From Lucifuga dentata (lineage: Eukaryota; Chordata; Actinopteri; Ophidiiformes; Bythitidae), in NCBI GenBank assembly GCA_014773175.1, contig VXCM01001382.1, positions 87,278-151,277 of the forward strand: a DNA stretch of 64,000 bases, in the 5' to 3' direction. This document shows, in pieces, positions 58,346 through 64,000 of this stretch (position 1 is the stretch's first letter; each line of letters opens with the position of its first letter). The notes beneath the pieces were generated by a model. The model was given only the letters and a program-made list of their open reading frames with translations, had not been told where the DNA came from and ran no database searches. The position numbers and the translations under genes are program-made.

Positions 58346-60791
58346 GGAGGATGGGGAGCAAGCCATTTTCTGCTGTATTAGTTTTGACTGGACACGCAAC
58401 CAGAAGGTAGGATGTGTGTATGTGTGTGAGTGAGTGTGTGTGTTTATTTATCCTCTATTAGAGAAGGAGCAGACGTTAAACCCAAACAGGCCTTGAGTAT
58501 TCCCCCCGTCGATTCGTTCTTCCCTCCCTCTGGCCCGATTAAGAACATATGGAAATGGGGCACACTAAAGGTGAAAGAGAGGGGAGGAGAATGCCTGTGA
58601 GCCTGTGAAATACATGCAAGTGAAGAAGTATATGTTGTCGGCAACTGTGTATATGCCTTCCTGTGGGCTTTAAAGGACAGCCTTTATTTAGGAGAGCTTC
58701 GCAAATCTAAAAAAAAACATCCTCTGGGTTTTTTCTCCCTTATAGCTGTCATGGCACATATACGCTTAAAGGTTAATGCACTTAAACAGTACACTGCCTG
58801 TATATCATCAGTTTAGTCTCCTACCCTGCCATGTAAGGAGTTCCTCTATGCTGACTTCCAGTAAGCAATGGGTGGGTTGAGAGTCATAGAGTGGCAGGTT
58901 GTGACTTGTGCTGAAAAAAATTGGCGCTCTAGCTGCGGTCCAGCGTCGGCCTGCACTTTACGAGCTGCTGCTGCAGTTGTTAAGGTCAACTCTCTCTCTC
59001 TCAAACTTTCTCTCTGATCTCCACCTGACCCTCAATCTGCCCCTCGCTGTCTGTCTCCCTCCTCTCTCTCTCTCTCTNTCTCTCTCCTGCTGTGGTTTCA
59101 ACCCATGTCATCACATCAGAGTCTAATCACTCTGCCGAGCGGACGGGCTGTAAAACATGGCAGGGACTGACAGCAGGGCTCAACACACACACCTTTCATC
59201 TTCCTTCACCAACACACACACGTCTTCACATAGAAAGTCATACGTTTGAATGCATGTGGGTAAAAACACATGCACATGTCCATATGGTAAACTTGTATGT
59301 ACAAACATGCAGACACCTACACAAACATCACACATATTCCAGGAGCCCTCATCTTTCATCAGGACCTCTAGGGTGTGTTGTAGTCACAGTTTCCCGCCTG
59401 TGTTCTTTGGTAACCCCAAACACAGTGTTGCTTGAGGAAGACGGTGGAATTGGAGGAGGTAAAAGGAGGATCTGTCAATCACTGTCTGATCCACGTAGTC
59501 CTCAGGTAAGACAGGAGCTTTATGACAGGAGACCATCGCAGGCAGGACAGACCTAACACACACACACACACACACAATCTGGCCCAAACAGCATTTCACA
59601 TCTTCTTTACAATCTGAATTACCTCCATGTATCACTGGTGAAGTTAGGTAAAAGGCAATGTTGCGAAGCTGTTCAAGGTTTCTATCAGAAAACACTTGAG
59701 ATCTTTACACTAACACTTCTGTGAGTTACAAAAGCTGCACAAACACACACAAACACACGAGCAAAGACATCTAAATATACGACAGGTCAGATATTGAACT
59801 CTGTTCAACAATAACATTCTGTGTGCATTTCAAATTTTTAAAAAAACAAGACGCTATGTTATTGTTAGTGGATTGGAGTGCATGTGTACATGCATGCACA
59901 CGCATTTACATGATGAGTATAAAAGCAACGGTTTCTTTGTCAGTGAGCACAATTGATTTCCTGTAGTGGGTGTTTTAAACAGCTTCAAGCCCTGCTGTAA
60001 GACATCTCAGAGCAGAAATTACAAAAAAAAAAAAAAAAAANAAAAAAAAAAAAAAAAAAATTAAAAATAAAACCTTTTTCATATTTATCTTTAGAGACAA
60101 GGTTTTAAAGCAGTGCAATCAAAAATGTTTGGGTATTTATGAGTTTTACCATTCAAAGCAAATTTTGAAGTTATAGAGATATTCAAATTTTTTTTTTTTT
60201 TCAGCTTGAAGCAGGAGAAAGGACCAGTGCCTCTCAAGGTTGGTGTAATTGTAGCTGAAGTGGGTTAGTGTCCTTGCACTGCCCAGTCCTCATCTTCTCT
60301 CTAGTGTTTGTGAAGTTGTACATGTGTGTGAGGGCATGTTGGTTTGTGTGAGTGTATGCCCTTGCACATACTTGTATGCATATACATTAGTTTAAAAAAA
60401 AAAAGTGTTTACTGATATGCATTGTGCTGAAGATAAAAACAGTATTTTTCTTTTTTCAAACTAGGAAAAACAGCCTAGAACGCACTGTCTTTTTAGAACA
60501 TGGCCAAGTCTGGATTTCATAAAACATCTTTTGGCATTCAGGAAGACAACCAGATGAAATACTGACTGCAGGTTACATACATAAAAAGTTTTCCTCATCA
60601 AAACTTAATTCAGAACATACTAAGATATTCTATCTAGACACCAATAGCTTCTGTTAAAAGAGGCTCTTATTATCTGGCACCAAATGTAACAAGCACAAAA
60701 CATCACTGCCAAATTTGGGACAGGTCCTGCATCCAGCCAGGGGACCACTGAAAATTAGAAGTTAAAATTTGTTTGGAATTTGTTCATTGTT
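58346..60791. other. non-coding stretch
   Basis: (TC)n with N lies at 59061-59086, short CA at 59555-59576, and A-runs around N at 60041. A CCTCAG/GTAAGA donor-like site at 59505 closes a frame with no recognised similarity. No gene was recognised. Confidence 0.5.
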
Positions 60792-60916
60792 TTAAATTTG
60801 AATGATGCAATTCACATCACGCATTATTCAAAGGGGTTTGAATAATATCTGTTNTTAAATTTGAATGATGCAATTCACATCACGCATTATTCAAAGGGGT
60901 TTGAATAATATCTGTT
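60792..60916. repeat. 62-bp direct duplication around a single N
   Basis: 60792-60853 equals 60855-60916, with N at 60854. Within the unit, ATTATTCAAA and TTTGAATAAT form a 10-bp hairpin around GGGG. Confidence 0.9.
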
Positions 60917-60999
60917 TGATTTGAATTGAAGGTTAATTGTGTTAGTTGTGACACCATAGTTACTGTAGTTACTGAAGGTTTAACCTCCTTCTGTGCATT

Positions 61000-61140
61000 C
61001 ATTTCTGGCTGACGAAGCCATTTGGATGGATGGTGAAATGTTTCAGAATTAAAAAACTTGAATCCACTTGACCTGACTGAGTTTTCTACAAATTATCTAC
61101 CGCCTGGATGACTGAGAATCTTCATCAAAACATCACTGTG
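61000..61140 (+). mobile_element. teleost retroelement-type repeat (GACGAAGCC...GGTGAAA)
   Basis: CTGACGAAGCCATTTGGATG, GGTGAAATGTTTCAGAATT, CACTTGACCTGACTGAGTTT and CTGGATGACTGAGAATCTTC follow the layout of a dispersed teleost repeat I recognise by its GACGAAGCC, GTGAAA and TGACTGAGAATCTTC words. I cannot assign it securely to a class. Confidence 0.5.
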
Positions 61141-61721
61141 ACATTACTGTATTCTAAAATTTCAGAAATTACAAGATAACTGTTGACAAAGAATAGATCT
61201 GATAAACTTAAATAGTTTTTCCTTGAGCATTACTAAACTACAGATTAACACTGTTACATTCCCTAAAAACTACAGCATAGCCATGAAGAAAGACTGAGAT
61301 TTTTAAATCACCTGGAAACCCAGCAGAGTTTCACCAGCCTATAGAAACTACCAATACATCACAACCTCCATCCAATGACTGTAATGCTCAAAGTGTGCCT
61401 GGTGCACTGGAGGAGGAGTAAAACTACTTCCTTGACAGGTTAAATGACATAAACTGACAGTGACAACACGTTTTAATTCCCTGACAGCAGCCATTATCCA
61501 ATTAAAATCTATTGATTAGGAGGAAAAGATAATGGCAGAGATGAGTTTTATGCCACTGGGTAAAAACTTTTAATGTGGCAAAAATCTGAACTACCCCAGT
61601 GAGTCAGGACCATAACATCTCTTCTGTAATATAATGCACATAGGGGACAGTTTAAGTGATGCACGTATCCTTTTCAATGTCGCCCTAAGGGTTCAGTGGG
61701 TAAGAGGGAGTGAGAGGGTGG

Positions 61722-61771
<50 letters not shown>

Positions 61772-61889
61772 TCAGGAAACCACATGGCTTCAGAAGATTT
61801 ATCACTGCTTGATCAGGTTGTGAGTGAGTTACTGCTGCTGCCCCCCCTTCCTCTGCCCAGAGGCCAGGGTGGTATATCAGCCTGTATAT

Positions 61890-61927
<38 letters not shown>

Positions 61928-62850
61928 TACATTCATGTGCGCACACAGAGCGGGGCAGTATATCAGCTTGTCTGTGACAGGCTCTGTGTGTGTCTCTCCC
62001 ATCATCTGGCCATTAGACAGTAATGGCTGGAAGAGGAGAGTAGGGTTTCCCTGTGGGCTCAATACAACAGCATTTATTACACACAACAGAAGCACCATCC
62101 TGGCCCTGCCACTCAATGGAGAGACGGAGGAGGAGGGAGGAAAAATAGACAGCGGAAAAGGGGAGAGAGGAGAGAGGATTATGTAGTGTGTCAGGAGCTC
62201 AGGGTAACTTTGCGTGACACCATGTTTACATGTTTAAAAGTGCATAGAAGCCGATGCTGACTGTTTCTTAGCGAGTCATGAAACAAAACAATTTCAAGTT
62301 ATGGTAAATTTGATAACAGCTAATTGAATATTTCCAGAGCTTTTGATGCCATTTAGGTTACTTTACCATTTAGGCTACTCAGTAATCCCCCCCCCCATCC
62401 CCCACCCACACACAGATTAAGAGGCGTGGAAGAAGGGTTTTACATGCAGGACACAGGAAGGTACGTCATTTTACTGCAATGTAAAACATGCGCGAATGGG
62501 CTGTAATTCCCCAGTTTAAGTCCCTTATTTCCATTTTGTCATGTCTGAGCGCCTGTCATGCTTTTTGTACAAACACTGACATAATTAAAATGCAAATGCA
62601 GTTTGGTGGTGGAGGAGATAGAGAGAGATCTCTACACTGATATGCACACAGATACAGACACACAGAAGAAGAAACACACATCAACCCTTACAAAGAAATG
62701 TATGACAATATAACACATGATGATAAAGGTCTGTGGCTTATAACGAATTTGCTGTTTGAGCAGGGAACTATTCAAGACCATGCAAGAGGGTCTTTGGCGT
62801 GATCCTCAGAATACAATGTTGTCTAAACGCATACACACATGCACGCGCAG

Positions 62851-62851
<1 letters not shown>
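61141..62851. other. non-coding stretch; possible conserved block 61490-61560
   Basis: (GT)n is at 61725-61764 and (CA)n at 61891-61924. Block 61490-61560 (TTATCCAATTAAAATCTATT, GATTAGGAGGAAAAGATAAT) is repeat-free and could be regulatory. No gene was recognised. Confidence 0.45.
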
Positions 62852-62913
<62 letters not shown>

Positions 62914-62926
62914 NCACACACACACA
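62852..62926. repeat. (CA)n with single N
   Basis: About 31 CA units, N at 62914, then 6 more. The true length is uncertain. Confidence 0.95.
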
Positions 62927-63010
62927 GGGCTCCATGGGCTTCGAGTTCCCCAGCCCCTGGCCTTTATTAAGAGCAGTTGTTTGATGAGAAAAGGAGCCGG
63001 CCCTCACTCC

Positions 63011-63096
63011 AGGGCCCAGCAGAAGCCTGGGGAGTGGGTAAGTGGGTTAACCCAGAGGCCCAGACAAAGCCTGAGGAATGGATAAGTGGGTCACCC
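63011..63096. repeat. two tandem 43-bp units
   Basis: 63011-63053 and 63054-63096 are diverged copies (AAGCCTGGGGAGTGGGTAAG versus AAGCCTGAGGAATGGATAAG, each followed by TGGGT). Unlike the N-flanked duplications, the copies differ, so this is real sequence. Confidence 0.8.
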
Positions 63097-63733
63097 GCCC
63101 TCAACTGAACACTCAAAGGATCCACTCTGACTCCTCTCCCTTTTATTATTAGAGCTGGTCTAATGTGTGAAGGGACCTCAGGAAGGAACACTGCACTCAT
63201 CTATGTGTGAGCAAGAGCATTTGTGTGAATTTGTATGTGTGCGTGTGCGTATGTCTGTGTGTGCCTGTGCCAGTGTGTATGTGTGCGTGTGCACTTTCAG
63301 CTAAAGCACAGAAAATGTAGTTGTCCTTAAGGACCCTGAGAACTTAGAAGCACCAGATTCAAGGCTGCTACATGGGAACAGAGTCTTGCTATAGAAAAAA
63401 CAATACAGCAGAAACTTACAGAAGAACAGAGGGGTCTCATGTGGAGGCCACCATTTGGTTGTGTGTGCTAAGAAAATTCAGCCCAGCAACCTGTTGTAAT
63501 GTCGTTCTATTCAATGCAGCTTTCATACCTCACTAATTTAGCAGGTTTATTTTCAGGTGTAAAAAAGTTTTGGTGTTGTAGAAGCATTTTGTGAATGTAA
63601 ATAAAATAGATTTTGAAAAGACAGCTTAATGAATAACTGAATACAGATTAAAAGCAGGAAACTGTGTTGATGTTACAAACTTGAAATTTAATAGTTGAAT
63701 CTGACTAGCCAAGAAAATGCTAATATTCACTAT
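63097..63733. other. non-coding stretch
   Basis: GT-rich sequence spans 63233-63292. Nothing else was recognised. Confidence 0.5.
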
Positions 63734-63900
63734 CCAATCAGAAAACAAGTTTTATCATCCAATAAATCTAAGTGTCCAATCTGTATGTGAAGGTTCATGT
63801 CAATCATGAGATGCCTGGGAATTGTAGTACTTTTTGAAGTGACTACAGGGGTTCTTAGAGCTATATATAAGCTGGGTGAGCCAATTTGCAACTGCAAATG
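63734..63900 (+). promoter_or_regulatory. candidate promoter facing the right edge
   Basis: In order there are CCAATCA (63734), CCAATAA (63759), CCAAT (63776), GCCTGGGAATTGTAGT (63813-63828; reverse complement ACTACAATTCCCAGGC, a ZNF143/SBS-type motif), ACTACAGGGG (about 63842), TATATATAA (63862-63870) and CCAATTT (63891). The TATA word would place a start near 63893. The downstream sequence to the window end has no long open frame, so any first exon would be non-coding or continue outside. A transposon-borne or chance array cannot be excluded. Confidence 0.4.
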
Positions 63901-63958
63901 AACAACATTTACTTTTGGTTACTTATGGCTTTATTTTAAAATGGGTTGTTTTAAAATG

Positions 63959-63987
63959 AGTTGTTCACTGTCATAGGGTGAACAACT
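63959..63987. repeat. 10-bp hairpin near window end
   Basis: AGTTGTTCAC and GTGAACAACT flank a 9-nt spacer. Just upstream, TTTTAAAATGGGTTGT and TTTTAAAATGAGTTGT form a tandem near-duplicate of about 15 bp. Confidence 0.8.
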
Positions 63988-64000
63988 TGCAAATGCTGCA

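Noticed and set aside
59092..59556. 154-codon plus-strand frame with a donor-like end
   Set aside because: Rich in CA-derived His/Thr and without similarity; the CCTCAG/GTAAGA site alone does not make an exon.

Overview
The window reads as non-coding vertebrate DNA, most likely from a ray-finned fish and probably a percomorph. Evidence for this is the very high density of (CA)n/(GT)n, (GA)n/(TC)n, (ATT)n and (CTAT)n arrays, several interspersed-repeat signatures that are familiar from teleost genomes, and the absence of any long open frame that is not a simple repeat or assembly gap. No intact protein-coding gene was recognised. The window is probably intergenic or the inside of a very large intron.

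The clearest gene-derived sequence is a decayed, intron-containing fragment of a KDM5/JARID1 histone demethylase gene on the plus strand at about 15134-15866. Three consecutive exon remnants cover the linker before PHD1, PHD1 itself and the segment just after it. They keep GT-AG intron borders but carry frameshifts, stops and lost zinc-binding cysteines. A second decayed coding remnant is the N-terminal DNA-binding part of a Tc1-type transposase on the minus strand (20246-20621). Three short phase-compatible exon-like segments at 54296-54908 end in a stop codon and may be the 3' end of an unrecognised gene. At the right edge (about 63734-63900) CCAAT boxes, a ZNF143-type motif and a TATA box form a promoter-like array facing out of the window.

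Mobile DNA dominates the rest. It includes a foldback MITE with arms of about 300 bp and TTAA ends (44734-45485, with a truncated copy at 10637-11120), an hAT-like element flanked by the repeat TATCAGA (29164-29749), an hAT-like MITE with CAGGGG ends (804-1274), and two copies of a teleost element beginning AGTGGTGGAAGAAGTACTC (37798-38411 and 50790-51955, the second with another MITE nested in it). There are also LINE 3' tails (7110-7345, 14521-14630), other teleost repeats (4711-5300, 16425-16600, 45890-46440, 48205-48470, 61000-61140) and a tRNA-like SINE head (24184-24263). A 53-bp almost perfect hairpin lies at 53000-53117.

The assembly is visibly draft quality. There is one 510-base N gap (30118-30627) and 31 single-N joins. 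About ten of the joins are flanked by exact direct duplications of roughly 46-69 bp, which look like uncollapsed contig overlaps rather than biology. Several AT-rich, low-repeat stretches with clustered TAATTA cores look like conserved non-coding elements, but that cannot be shown without alignment. No rRNA gene, CRISPR array or bacterial-type operon is present.
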